The notes below the pieces were generated by a model. It was given only the letters and a program-made list of their open reading frames with translations, had not been told where the DNA came from and ran no database searches. Source: Peribacillus kribbensis DSM 17871 (lineage in GTDB: Bacteria > Bacillota > Bacilli > Bacillales > DSM-1321). Taken from it: a stretch of 64,000 bases of DNA. Where the stretch lies: NCBI RefSeq assembly GCF_000430765.1, contig NZ_AUMQ01000034.1, positions 32,018 to 96,017 on the forward strand. The letters are read 5' to 3'. The translations under genes and the position numbers were made by a program. This document shows positions 52,319 to 60,654 of the stretch, in pieces (the first letter of the stretch is position 1; each line of letters opens with the position of its first letter).

Positions 52319-53758
52319 TTGTCTGTTGCATTAGGAAATACCATGAAGATTAATATCGAAAGGCTGAACCAGGACATAAACATTTTCCCGCAGGTGCATC
52401 CCGTCACGGAAGATATGAAGCTTGCCCATAAAGGGGTCTCCAGGCTGGTTATGCTGGACCGTTATTCGTTTAAGGATACAGCAAAGGTTACACTTACAGC
52501 AGGTGACTTTGTCGTATTGACCATCAAAGAAGATCCAAAGTTCCCGGCGCGGGGGCTTGGATACATCGTCAATATTGATTGGGAGAATAAGAGGGCGGAT
52601 GTTCTCGTAGAAGAGGAGTTCAGGGGAGTTCTGGACAAGCCGGGAGAGGCGGAAACAGGCATCGTGAACCGATCGCTGGATGTGATTGAAAAGCCGCTGG
52701 AAATCTTTTATGAACAAATTGCGAAAAGAAATGCAACAGGACTTGCATCGGTTGAGAAAACAGAGGAAAAGCGCAAAGAGTGGTTCGGGAAGTTTTACAA
52801 TGAGCTTGCGTCACTGAATTTTATCCCTGCAGGACGCGTCCTGTACGGCGCCGGCGCCGATACCGATGTCACGTATTTCAACTGTTACGTCATGCCTTAC
52901 ATCCAGGATTCAAGAGAGGGAATCTCGGAACACCGCAAACAGGTCATGGAAATCATGAGCCGCGGCGGCGGTGTCGGGACAAATGGTTCGACCCTGCGTC
53001 CAAGGAACACCCTGGCAAGAGGCGTGAATGGCAAATCATCCGGTTCCGTATCCTGGCTTGATGATATCGCCAAGCTTACTCATCTTGTTGAACAGGGCGG
53101 ATCGAGACGTGGGGCTCAAATGATCATGCTGATCGATTCTCACCCAGACATCGTGGAATTCATCATCTCCAAGATGCAGAATCCACGAATACTGAGATAC
53201 TTAATTGAAAATACAAATGATGAAACCATCAAACAATATGCCAATGAAAAGCTGAAATTCACTTCGTTCTCAGAATCCGAGGCAGCGATGTATCAGGGTA
53301 TTGTAAACTATAAAAACATGCCTGGCCTTGGCGGGTTCAGCGAGAAGATTATTAAGGATGCCGAGAATAAGCTCAGCACAGGCGGAACTTACAGCGTCCA
53401 TAATCCGGAGTTCCTGACTGGTGCAAACATTTCTGTCTGTCTGACCAAGGAATTCATGGCAGCCGTCGAGAATGATGAAACGTATGATCTCCGATTCCCG
53501 GATGTGGAAAGCTACAATCAGGAAGAAATGGAAATCTATAACAGAGAATGGCATAAGATCGGCGATGTACGGGAATGGGAGAAGCTTGGCCATAAGGTAC
53601 GGGTGTACCGCACCATTAAAGCAAAAGAGCTTTGGAATTTGATTAACGTCTGCGCAACCTATTCCGCAGAGCCCGGCATTTTCTTCATCGATAATGCGAA
53701 CGATATGACTAATGCAAAAGCTTACGGCCAGCATGTTGTAGCGACGAATCCGTGTGGT
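52319..53758 (+). CDS. nrdJ: Adenosylcobalamin-dependent ribonucleotide reductase NrdJ, exon 1
   Basis: First 480 codons of a class II (B12-dependent) ribonucleotide reductase, which makes deoxyribonucleotides without needing oxygen. Visible segments: FIPAGRVLYGAGADTDVTYF, Cys189 in FNCYVMPY (one of the redox cysteines), and the active-site start ATNPCG at the very end. Without splicing, translation would run into RAA and a stop. Joined to exon 2 the product is 851 aa with an intact NPCGEQPLAPYSVC. Start TTG 52319 has GAAGGAGAG six bases upstream; TTG 52262 and ATG 52343 are alternatives. Confidence 0.92.
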
Positions 53759-54967
53759 AGAGCAGCGTAGTTTGCCTCACGTTAAACATTGCGGAATAAA
53801 GCGGGAACCCTGTGATGGGAATCCGAACCGAAGGCTGGGAGTAAAAGTCCAGTCAGGGGCAACGCATAGATCGTGAACCTGCATCAGCAGAATATAATCG
53901 ATCCACGAGGCCGCAACATTTCTTTTTAGCTATATAACAATTTCGGTATGAGGTGAAAAATGAACAGGGGATATTCAGGTTTTTATAAAGGAGTATTTCT
54001 CAGAAGTTCATACGAATATGCATATGTAAAATACCTCGACTATATTGGACAAAAATGGAAATACGAAGTTCGCTCTTATGACCTTGGATATAAAATTTAT
54101 AAGCCAGACTTCTTTTTATATAATTGTTCCGGTGATTTAGAAAAAATAATCGAAGTGAAATCAAGGGACAAACGTGCAATAGCAGAAGCTCAAAAGGCTT
54201 TGCAGATATTAAGCCAGAACTTTGGAATTCAGAGTGAGTTAGTTTCCTATAATGAACTTCTAGAAATTCACAAGGGGCTGCCGTATACCTTAAATGCCAT
54301 AATAAGTGAATGGAATAAATCTAACAACACAACTATTAACAAAAGTGTCTCAGGTTGTTTAAATGCTCACTTTAATCAAAAACATACTATCCTCACAAAA
54401 CAGAGGATTGGAGAGAATACTAAAAAGATATGGGAATCAGAAAGTGCCGCAAAACAAGGCATGTTAAATGGATTAAGGAAAAGCGGACTAGCTCAAAAAG
54501 GGAAAATTAAAGTTCCGCGACATGTAAGATATTGTCCTGTATGCGGCAGTTCTTTTACTGTTTTAGTCTCCTCCAATCAAAAGTTTTGTAAGCAAGCTTG
54601 TGCTGGCCATTGTAATATTCAGTTAGCCACACAAAAGCAGGTAGAAAAAAAAGAAATAAGACATGAGCAAATAAAACAACATGTTATACAATGGGCGCAT
54701 AGAAACAAAGAAGTTGTTAACATTATTCCTTTAAATAAAGTAAAAACTTATTTATCACCTATGATTGACGAGATTCATTCACTATATGGGGTTAAGGACT
54801 TACGAATAATTTCTGCATCGATTTTTTCAAGGGACCTAGGAAGAAAGGAACTTCTAAAATTCATGAGAAATATAGCAAATAAAAAGTAAATGAAAAGATA
54901 TGCTGAACTTGTACGAAAAAGAAGTACAAGAAGTAAGGGATAAAAAGCCTTTACGATAACAAAACTG
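53759..54967 (+). mobile_element. Group I self-splicing intron in nrdJ
   Basis: 1209 nt between GGT (Gly480) and GAA (Glu481), phase 0. The 5' exon ends in U and the intron ends in G. The internal guide GUUUGCCUCACG (53770-53781) pairs with the 5' exon end CGUGUGGU (53751-53758; 7 of 8, with the diagnostic U-G at the splice site) and with the 3' exon start GAAC (54968-54971), giving P1 and P10. A core can be drawn: P3 GCGGG/CCUGC (53801, 53878), P4 CCCUG/CAGGG (53808, 53854), P6 CUGG/CCAG (53835, 53849), P7 UCGUG/CACGA (53871, 53904). The nuclease ORF lies after P7, in the P9 region. AT-richer than the exons. Confidence 0.9.
53960..54889 (+). CDS. Intron-encoded putative homing endonuclease, PD-(D/E)XK type with zinc motif
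   Basis: 309 aa, intact, inside the nrdJ intron. N-terminal domain: RSSYEYAYVKYLDYIG with E19, WKYEVRSY, then YKPDFFLY (D50) and IIEVKSRD (E65, K67), the order and spacing of a PD-(D/E)XK nuclease. A helical segment (about 146-175, TKQRIGENTKKIWESESAAK) resembles NUMOD-type DNA-binding repeats of intron nucleases. C192, C195, C210 and C214 (CPVCGSSF...FCKQAC) form a likely zinc site. The C-terminal 90 residues are Lys-rich. ATG 53960 has GAGGTGA upstream. Strongly AT-biased codons compared with nrdJ, pointing to transfer. It would cut intronless nrdJ to promote homing. No LAGLIDADG or GIY-YIG motif is present. Confidence 0.8.
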   Translation: MNRGYSGFYKGVFLRSSYEYAYVKYLDYIGQKWKYEVRSYDLGYKIYKPDFFLYNCSGDLEKIIEVKSRDKRAIAEAQKALQILSQNFGIQSELVSYNELLEIHKGLPYTLNAIISEWNKSNNTTINKSVSGCLNAHFNQKHTILTKQRIGENTKKIWESESAAKQGMLNGLRKSGLAQKGKIKVPRHVRYCPVCGSSFTVLVSSNQKFCKQACAGHCNIQLATQKQVEKKEIRHEQIKQHVIQWAHRNKEVVNIIPLNKVKTYLSPMIDEIHSLYGVKDLRIISASIFSRDLGRKELLKFMRNIANKK

Positions 54968-56083
54968 GAACAGCCGCTTGCCCCATACTCGGTCTGCAAC
55001 CTTGCAGCAGTCAATCTTGCTGAGATGGCAGATAAGGAAAATAAGACGGTAAACTTTGAGAAGCTGAAGGAAACCGTAAGAGTCGGTGTCCGCATGCAGG
55101 ATAATGTAATTGATGCGACTCCATATTTCTTGGAAGAAAATAAAAAGCAGGCCCTCGGTGAAAGACGTGTGGGTCTTGGTGTAATGGGCCTTCACGATCT
55201 ATTGATTTATTGCGAGACCGAATATGGTTCTGAGGAAGGCAACCAGCTCGTTGATCAGGTGTTTGAAACGATCGCGGTTACGGCGTATGAGACTTCTGTG
55301 GAGCTTGGAAAAGAAAAGGGGAGCTTCCCATTCCTTCAAGGTGAATCTGAGGAAGATACAAACCGCTTGAGAAAAGCCTTTGCAGAAACAGGCTACATGA
55401 AGAAAATGCCTGAAGCTATCAGGGAATCCATTGTAAAAGATGGCATCCGTAACTCTCACTTACTGACAGTTGCCCCTACTGGGTCCACTGGTACGATGGT
55501 CGGCGTTTCTACAGGATTAGAGCCTTACTTCTCGTTCACTTATTACAGAAGCGGACGTCTTGGCAAATTTATCGAAGTGAAAGCTGATATTGTTCAGGAG
55601 TATCTGAATAAGCATCCTGAAGCGGATCCTAATGCCCTTCCAAAATGGTTTATTTCAGCCATGGAACTTTCTCCAGAGGCTCATGCAGATGTTCAGTGCA
55701 TCATTCAGCGCTGGATTGACAGCTCTATCAGTAAGACTGTAAACGCACCAAGAGGTTATACAGTGCAGCAGGTTGAGAAAGTGTATGAGCGCTTGTATAA
55801 AGGCGGCGCAAAAGGCGGTACGGTGTATGTGGACGGAAGTCGCGATTCACAGGTATTGACTCTTAAAGCCGAAGATAATACGTTTGAAGAGGAAGATAAC
55901 CAAGCACAGGAAGAAAAGAAGGTAGTCCTTGTAGACACCATTTCACCTCTTCGTGATACGGATGTAACCATTGGCTCTGAGGTCGGCAATACCTGCCCGG
56001 TCTGCCGCAAGGGGAAAGTAAAGGAAATCGGCGGCTGCAATACCTGCACCAACTGCGGTTCCCAGCTAAAATGCGGACTTTGA
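54968..56083 (+). CDS. nrdJ: Adenosylcobalamin-dependent ribonucleotide reductase NrdJ, exon 2
   Basis: C-terminal 371 residues, in frame with exon 1 after intron removal: EQPLAPYSVCNLAAVNLAEM contains the catalytic Glu481 and the second redox cysteine. Further class II segments are RVGLGVMGLHDLLI, LTVAPTGSTGTMVGVSTGLEP and the C-terminal zinc ribbon TCPVC...CNTCTNCGSQLKCG. It has no ribosome site or start codon at the exon border; the first in-frame ATG (55025) would drop the catalytic residues, so it is not an independent gene. Confidence 0.93.
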   Translation, partial: EQPLAPYSVCNLAAVNLAEMADKENKTVNFEKLKETVRVGVRMQDNVIDATPYFLEENKKQALGERRVGLGVMGLHDLLIYCETEYGSEEGNQLVDQVFETIAVTAYETSVELGKEKGSFPFLQGESEEDTNRLRKAFAETGYMKKMPEAIRESIVKDGIRNSHLLTVAPTGSTGTMVGVSTGLEPYFSFTYYRSGRLGKFIEVKADIVQEYLNKHPEADPNALPKWFISAMELSPEAHADVQCIIQRWIDSSISKTVNAPRGYTVQQVEKVYERLYKGGAKGGTVYVDGSRDSQVLTLKAEDNTFEEEDNQAQEEKKVVLVDTISPLRDTDVTIGSEVGNTCPVCRKGKVKEIGGCNTCTNCGSQLKCGL

Positions 56084-56107
56084 TTATATCTGAATAAACA
56101 GCTTGAT

Positions 56108-56145
56108 AACAGGCAAACCCACTAATAGGGTTTGCCTGTTTTTGT
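56108..56145 (+). terminator. Terminator after nrdJ
   Basis: Perfect 13-bp stem AACAGGCAAACCC/GGGTTTGCCTGTT with a 7-nt loop and T5. Confidence 0.93.
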
Positions 56146-56402
56146 CTGTTTAGAGGTATTCCTGCATTAAAATTGAGGAGAGTTTCTCGAGAGGCGTCGG
56201 GTCCATAGAAAGCTGAACAGGCTGAGCTGATTTATCATCCGATTTTCAGAGCTAATGATCCGTTGCCTGCCATAACAAGGAAATCATGCATTCTTAGGAA
56301 AAAACAAATGCTATTCAGAGAAAGATTTGGGACTTTCTGCGGGAGGCCGGCAGCCTGGGACGCTTGCGAGCTCCTGAAAACATTGTTGAAAGTGGTGAAA
56401 GC
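56146..56402. other. splB upstream spacer
   Basis: No gene seen. In B. subtilis a small regulator gene splA precedes splB; I find no convincing splA here. A forespore SigG promoter would be expected but is not clear by eye. Confidence 0.4.
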
Positions 56403-57428
56403 ATGAAGCCTTTTGTTCCTCAGCTTGTCTATATCGAGCCGCAGGCATTGGAATATCCCCTTGGCAGGGAATTAAAAAAGAAATTTGAGGATATGAACAT
56501 AGAAATACGCGAAACGACCTCGCACAATCAAATCCGGAATCTTCCGGGGGAAAGTGATTTTCAAAAATACCGGGTCGCGAAGTCCACTCTTGTAGTAGGT
56601 GTGAGGAGAACGTTAAAGTTTGATACCTCAAAGCCGTCAGCAGAGTACGCCATTCCTCTTGCGACTGGCTGTATGGGACACTGTCATTATTGTTATCTGC
56701 AGACCACCCTTGGCAGCAAGCCGTACATCCGGGTATACGTTAACACAGATGAAATTTTCGAGCAGGCCGTTAAATATATGGAAGAAAGAAAGCCAGAGAT
56801 CACGCGCTTCGAAGCGGCATGTACCTCTGACATTGTCGGGGTCGACCATCTGACTCATTCCCTGAAACGGGCCATTGAATTTTTCGGAAAGCATGAGCAT
56901 GCGGCTCTGCGCTTTGTAACCAAGTTCGAGCATGTGGATCATCTCCTGGATGCCGAGCATAATGGAAAGACGAGATTTAGGTTCAGTGTGAATTCACGAT
57001 TCGTGATCAAAAACTTCGAACCTGGAACCTCCACTTTCGATGGACGCCTGGAGGCAGCAAGGAAGGTTGCGGATGCGGGCTACCCCCTTGGCTTTATCGT
57101 CGCCCCGATCTACCGCCACGAAAACTGGAAGGAAGGCTATCACGAGCTTTTTGAGCGCCTGAGCAATTCCCTTAAGGGGGTAGATTTGTCGGACCTTACC
57201 TTTGAGCTTATTCAGCATCGGTTTACAAGGCCGGCTAAGAAGGTGATCGAAAAAAACTATCCTAAATCAAAGCTTGAACTGGACGAGAGCAAGCGCAAAT
57301 ATAAATGGGGACGCTACGGGATTGGTAAATTTGTTTATAACACAGAAGAAGCAAAGGAATTGGAGGATACGATCAGGGGGTATATAGCTGAGTATTTTCC
57401 CCAGTCTCGGGTCCAATATTTTACGTAA
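56403..57428 (+). CDS. splB: Spore photoproduct lyase
   Basis: Radical SAM enzyme that repairs the spore photoproduct (5-thyminyl-5,6-dihydrothymine) in DNA during germination. The 341-aa protein has the cluster motif CMGHCHYC (CxxxCxxC) near residues 90-97 and the conserved hydrogen-donor cysteine context EAACTSDIVG near residue 140. Other family segments are FSVNSRFVIKNFEPGT and GFIVAPIYRHENW. The start was set at ATG 56403 after GTGGTGAAAGC, giving B. subtilis length; an in-frame ATG at 56364 lacks a ribosome site. Marks the organism as a spore former. Confidence 0.95.
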   Translation: MKPFVPQLVYIEPQALEYPLGRELKKKFEDMNIEIRETTSHNQIRNLPGESDFQKYRVAKSTLVVGVRRTLKFDTSKPSAEYAIPLATGCMGHCHYCYLQTTLGSKPYIRVYVNTDEIFEQAVKYMEERKPEITRFEAACTSDIVGVDHLTHSLKRAIEFFGKHEHAALRFVTKFEHVDHLLDAEHNGKTRFRFSVNSRFVIKNFEPGTSTFDGRLEAARKVADAGYPLGFIVAPIYRHENWKEGYHELFERLSNSLKGVDLSDLTFELIQHRFTRPAKKVIEKNYPKSKLELDESKRKYKWGRYGIGKFVYNTEEAKELEDTIRGYIAEYFPQSRVQYFT

Positions 57429-57547
57429 AGGTCTCCTTCTGTCAAAAAAACAGCATGTCAGACCCTGTCAGGCTTGATCAATAAAGGAATAAAAATCTCA
57501 TTCCCTGATTAAAGATGTAACAATCGATACATCAGGGGGATGGGGAC

Positions 57548-58432
57548 ATGCATCTGGATGGTGTTTTTTCCGGCGGAGGAATTCGAGGGCTGGCATTTGC
57601 CGGTGCTTATGAAGCAATAGAAAATAAGGGCTATAAATTTATAAGGCTTGGGGGAACAAGTGCAGGAGCCGTGATTGCCGCATTCATCATAGCCGGCTAC
57701 ACCAGCAGGGAATTAAAAGAAATCATTGCCAAGACAGATTTTCATAAACTGCTGGATAAAAGGAAGCTTAGGCTGCCTATCCCTTTTGGGAAATGGCTTC
57801 TTCTTTATAAACGGATGGGCTTGTATAAAGGAGATGAATTGGAGAACTGGGTAGCGGCATATCTTGCTAAAAAGGGGCTTGTGACCTTTGGTGACCTTCC
57901 TCATCAAACGTTCCGGGTTATTGCCTCTGATTTGAGCAACGCCAAACTGATAGTGATTCCCGATGATCTTCCTGCCTATGGGATTGATCCATCGACTTTT
58001 CCTATTGCACGTGCTGTTCGGATGAGCTGCAGTATTCCTTACTTTTTTGAGCCCGTGAGACTCACAGCTCGAAAGAAAAAGAGTTTAATTGTGGATGGAG
58101 CGGTCTTAAGCAACTTTCCAATGTGGCTGTTTGATGAAGAGAATGTACTGAAGGTCAGGCCGGTGCTGGGAGTGAAAATCACAACGGATATTTATACGGC
58201 GGCCCCTAAAAATATTGATAATGCCTTTGACTTATTCGGAGGGCTCTTTGAAACCATGAAGGATGCCCATGATTCGAGGTACATCTCAAGAAAGCTGACA
58301 CCGAACATACTATTCATCCCGGCAAAGGGAACACTGGCAACAGAGTTTCATCTGACACACGAGAAAAAGCTGAAATTGATGGAATGGGGTAAAAGCTATA
58401 CAGAAGATTTTCTGGAAAGGTGGATTTTTTAA
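57548..58432 (+). CDS. yqhO: Patatin-like phospholipase (YqhO)
   Basis: 294-aa lipid acyl hydrolase of the patatin family. The oxyanion loop is SGGGIRGLAFAG near residues 8-19, the nucleophile Ser is in GTSAGAV near residue 38, and the dyad Asp is in VDGAVLSNFP near residue 183. The substrate is probably a membrane phospholipid or neutral lipid. ATG 57548 follows GGGGGATGGGGAC. Same order (splB region, yqhO, yqhP, yqhQ) as found in B. subtilis around yqhO-yqhQ. Confidence 0.88.
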   Translation: MHLDGVFSGGGIRGLAFAGAYEAIENKGYKFIRLGGTSAGAVIAAFIIAGYTSRELKEIIAKTDFHKLLDKRKLRLPIPFGKWLLLYKRMGLYKGDELENWVAAYLAKKGLVTFGDLPHQTFRVIASDLSNAKLIVIPDDLPAYGIDPSTFPIARAVRMSCSIPYFFEPVRLTARKKKSLIVDGAVLSNFPMWLFDEENVLKVRPVLGVKITTDIYTAAPKNIDNAFDLFGGLFETMKDAHDSRYISRKLTPNILFIPAKGTLATEFHLTHEKKLKLMEWGKSYTEDFLERWIF

Positions 58433-58448
58433 CTGAAAATAAAAAAAC

Positions 58449-58520
58449 TGAAATCAAACTCGAGTTTAGATCGAGAGTAACTTCAGTTTTAATCGGGCAT
58501 TAAAATAATGCCCGATTTTT
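58449..58520. terminator. Double hairpin terminator between yqhO and yqhP
   Basis: Two stems: ACTGAA/TTCAGT (58448-58488, with inner CTCGA/TCGAG) then AATCGGGCATT/AATGCCCGATT (58491-58517) plus T-run. The second overlaps the yqhP stop codon. Confidence 0.8.
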
Positions 58521-58883
58521 CTTTTTGCCTTTTTTTCCTTCAATAACAGTAAGGTGTATATCTGAACGGTTTTTATTTCTTGCGCGCTTAAGATTTTTGG
58601 CCAGGGTAAAGCTTTTGACATTGTTTACCTTTCCGCGTGAAGTATCACGGTTTTTATTGCGTTTTTTTGATTCGCGGGCAGCTTTCATAAATGCACGTTC
58701 ATGTTTCTCATTAGGCTTGCTTTTTGTTAAACGTTTGACTGCAAAGATAATAATCCCCAGTGTAACGGCTAAGATCAATATATTTTTAGCGAAACCCGCA
58801 GGATTTTGGATAATGCTGCCTATTAGGCCTACAGCTCCCAGGAAAATTACACCATACACTAAAAATGTTACCGGACGATTCAA
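58500..58883 (-). CDS. yqhP: Membrane protein YqhP
   Basis: 127 aa: two N-terminal membrane helices (TFLVYGVIFLGAVGLIGSI and FAKNILILAVTLGIIIFAV) and a very basic C-terminal half (KAARESKKRNKNRDTSRGK ... EGKKGKKKNR). Matches YqhP of Bacillus in layout and place. Function unknown; the basic tail suggests contact with nucleic acid or acidic lipids. TTG 58883 was chosen because AAGGAGG is 8 nt upstream; the GTG at 58892 overlaps that site. Confidence 0.78.
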   Translation of the reverse strand: MNRPVTFLVYGVIFLGAVGLIGSIIQNPAGFAKNILILAVTLGIIIFAVKRLTKSKPNEKHERAFMKAARESKKRNKNRDTSRGKVNNVKSFTLAKNLKRARNKNRSDIHLTVIEGKKGKKKNRALF

Positions 58884-58986
58884 CAAAGCCACCTCCTTAA
58901 GAGCATCATTTGCATTTTTGCTAAACTTTAAACTTATCTATATCGTAAAGTTCCCGATTCAAAAAAATATATTCTATAACTATTTC

Positions 58987-59931
58987 TTACACAATCTCCT
59001 TATCCTTTAAACCTTCCAATACCCCCTTTTCCATTTTCAGGAGTTCATGAAAGGAAGCAATCGCCACTTCGACCTGGTCATCAGAAGGCTCTTTTGTGGT
59101 CAGAAGCTGCAGCCATAAGCCGGGATAGCCCAGATATTTTAAAACCGGCAGGTCCCTAAGTTTATTTGTGAGCTGAAGGACTTCAAATGAAATGCCGAGG
59201 ACGACTGGGATCAAGGCAAGCCTGTCGATGACCCTCAGCCAGAGAGGGGAAGTCGGGACCAGCAGGTACACAAAAACCCCAATGATGACCGTGAAAAGGA
59301 TAAAGCTGCTTCCGCACCGGTAATGGAGCCGTGAAGCTTCCTGGACATTTTTCACAGTCAATTCTTTTCCTGCTTCGAATGCATTAATGACTTTATGTTC
59401 GGCACCGTGGTATTGGAAAACCCTTTTGATTAAAGGGGTAAGGGAGACCGCGTAAATATAGCCAAGAAGGAGGATGAGCTTGAACAGCCCTTCTAGAAGA
59501 ACCTGGCTGAGGTCGCTTGTAAAGATAGGTTTAAATAAAACGGCCAAAAAGACGGGTACTAAGGTAAAGATGAACTTTCCGAATAAAAAGGTTAAGACGC
59601 CGATTGCGGCAAACCCAAGAGTCATGGCAAGCTTTGAGGTTTCCTTCTCTTGAATCGTATAATCTTCATCAGGATCTTTTTCGTAACGGTCAGAAGAAAA
59701 GGTTAAATGCTTAGAGCCGATACCGCTGGCTTCTATAATGGCTACGATGCCTCTCAGGAGAGGGATTCGCTTTAAGGAAGCCAAAAACGGCCTGGTTTCT
59801 TTGGGAACTCTGTAATAATCTATGGAAGAATCGTTTCTTCGTATAGCCGTAACGGTATAATGCCTGCCGCCAAACATTACACCTTCTATCACTGCCTGGC
59901 CTCCGTATACGGGTTTTTGATTTTCTGACAT
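58987..59931 (-). CDS. yqhQ: DUF1385 family membrane protein (YqhQ)
   Basis: 314 aa with the DUF1385 signature: YGGQAVIEGVMFGGRHYTVTAIRR at the N-terminus, RGIVAIIEASGIGSKHLTFS, and FQYHGAEHKVINAFE near the middle, followed by LHYRCGSSFILFTVIIG. Four to five membrane helices. Conserved His, Glu and Cys residues (HGAEHK, RCGSS) suggest a metal or catalytic site, but the family is uncharacterised. Located before the aroQ-pepP-efp cluster as in B. subtilis. Confidence 0.88.
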   Translation of the reverse strand: MSENQKPVYGGQAVIEGVMFGGRHYTVTAIRRNDSSIDYYRVPKETRPFLASLKRIPLLRGIVAIIEASGIGSKHLTFSSDRYEKDPDEDYTIQEKETSKLAMTLGFAAIGVLTFLFGKFIFTLVPVFLAVLFKPIFTSDLSQVLLEGLFKLILLLGYIYAVSLTPLIKRVFQYHGAEHKVINAFEAGKELTVKNVQEASRLHYRCGSSFILFTVIIGVFVYLLVPTSPLWLRVIDRLALIPVVLGISFEVLQLTNKLRDLPVLKYLGYPGLWLQLLTTKEPSDDQVEVAIASFHELLKMEKGVLEGLKDKEIV

Positions 59932-60210
59932 GTTTTCACCAGCCCATGCTGTAAATTTAGTACGCTCAAATGATACCTGTTATCGTAAGGCTGATCTGAG
60001 CTGATCTGTGGATTCCCTTTCTCTATTTTACCGAAAAAATACAAAAAGCTCTAGCTGAATTGAAAATATAAATGTTCCTTCCTCATTATCATCGTGCAGG
60101 ACAGTCGGCAGAATTAGGAAAGCGAAACAAAATTATGTTAAAATGTTGTTGTCGGAAGGATATACATAAAGCATGAACCAATTTATAAAAAGATGGTGAC
60201 ACTGGCAGTT

Positions 60211-60654
60211 ATGAAAATCTTACTTATTAATGGCCCTAACTTAAACAGGCTTGGGAAGAGAGAGCCTGAGCACTATGGACAGACGACACTTGAAGATTTG
60301 GAACAGGATTTATCCAAATATGCAAAAGAGCATAATGTGCAGCTGGAATGCTTCCAATCCAATCATGAAGGATCCATTATAGATGCGATTCATGAAGCTC
60401 AGGATAAGGGCACCGCAGGTATCATCCTGAACCCTGGGGCATTCACCCATTACAGTTATGCCATCAGGGATGCGATAGCAAGCATCACCAGACCGGTTAT
60501 CGAAGTCCATATAAGCAATGTGCATGCACGGGAGGAGTTTCGGCATACCTCTGTGACAGCGCCGGTTACTAAAGGCCAGATTGTCGGTCTGGGGATTCAG
60601 GGCTACTTCCTTGCGTTAACAGCTCTAATTAGACAGAACAAGGAGAGAGAGTAA
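60211..60654 (+). CDS. aroQ: Type II 3-dehydroquinate dehydratase
   Basis: Dehydrates 3-dehydroquinate to 3-dehydroshikimate. The 147-aa protein carries the type II motif INGPNLNRLGKREPEHYG (with catalytic Arg and Tyr), NPGAFTHYSYAIRDAI and EVHISNVHAREEFRH. The start ATG 60211 aligns with family N-termini (MKILLINGPN); the upstream ribosome site is weak, and in-frame starts at 60193 and 60196 would add up to six residues. Its stop overlaps the start of pepP. Confidence 0.93.
   Translation: MKILLINGPNLNRLGKREPEHYGQTTLEDLEQDLSKYAKEHNVQLECFQSNHEGSIIDAIHEAQDKGTAGIILNPGAFTHYSYAIRDAIASITRPVIEVHISNVHAREEFRHTSVTAPVTKGQIVGLGIQGYFLALTALIRQNKERE

Noticed and set aside
53759..54967. An intein in NrdJ rather than an intron
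   Set aside because: Translation into the insert reads RAA then a stop, and the inner protein has its own start and ribosome site in another register. No intein splicing blocks (N-terminal Cys/Ser, C-terminal HN) are seen, whereas RNA pairing with both exons is clear.
52319..56083. nrdJ as a pseudogene disrupted by a nuclease gene
   Set aside because: Removal of 53759-54967 restores the exact catalytic motif in frame with no lost or added residues, which random insertion would not do.
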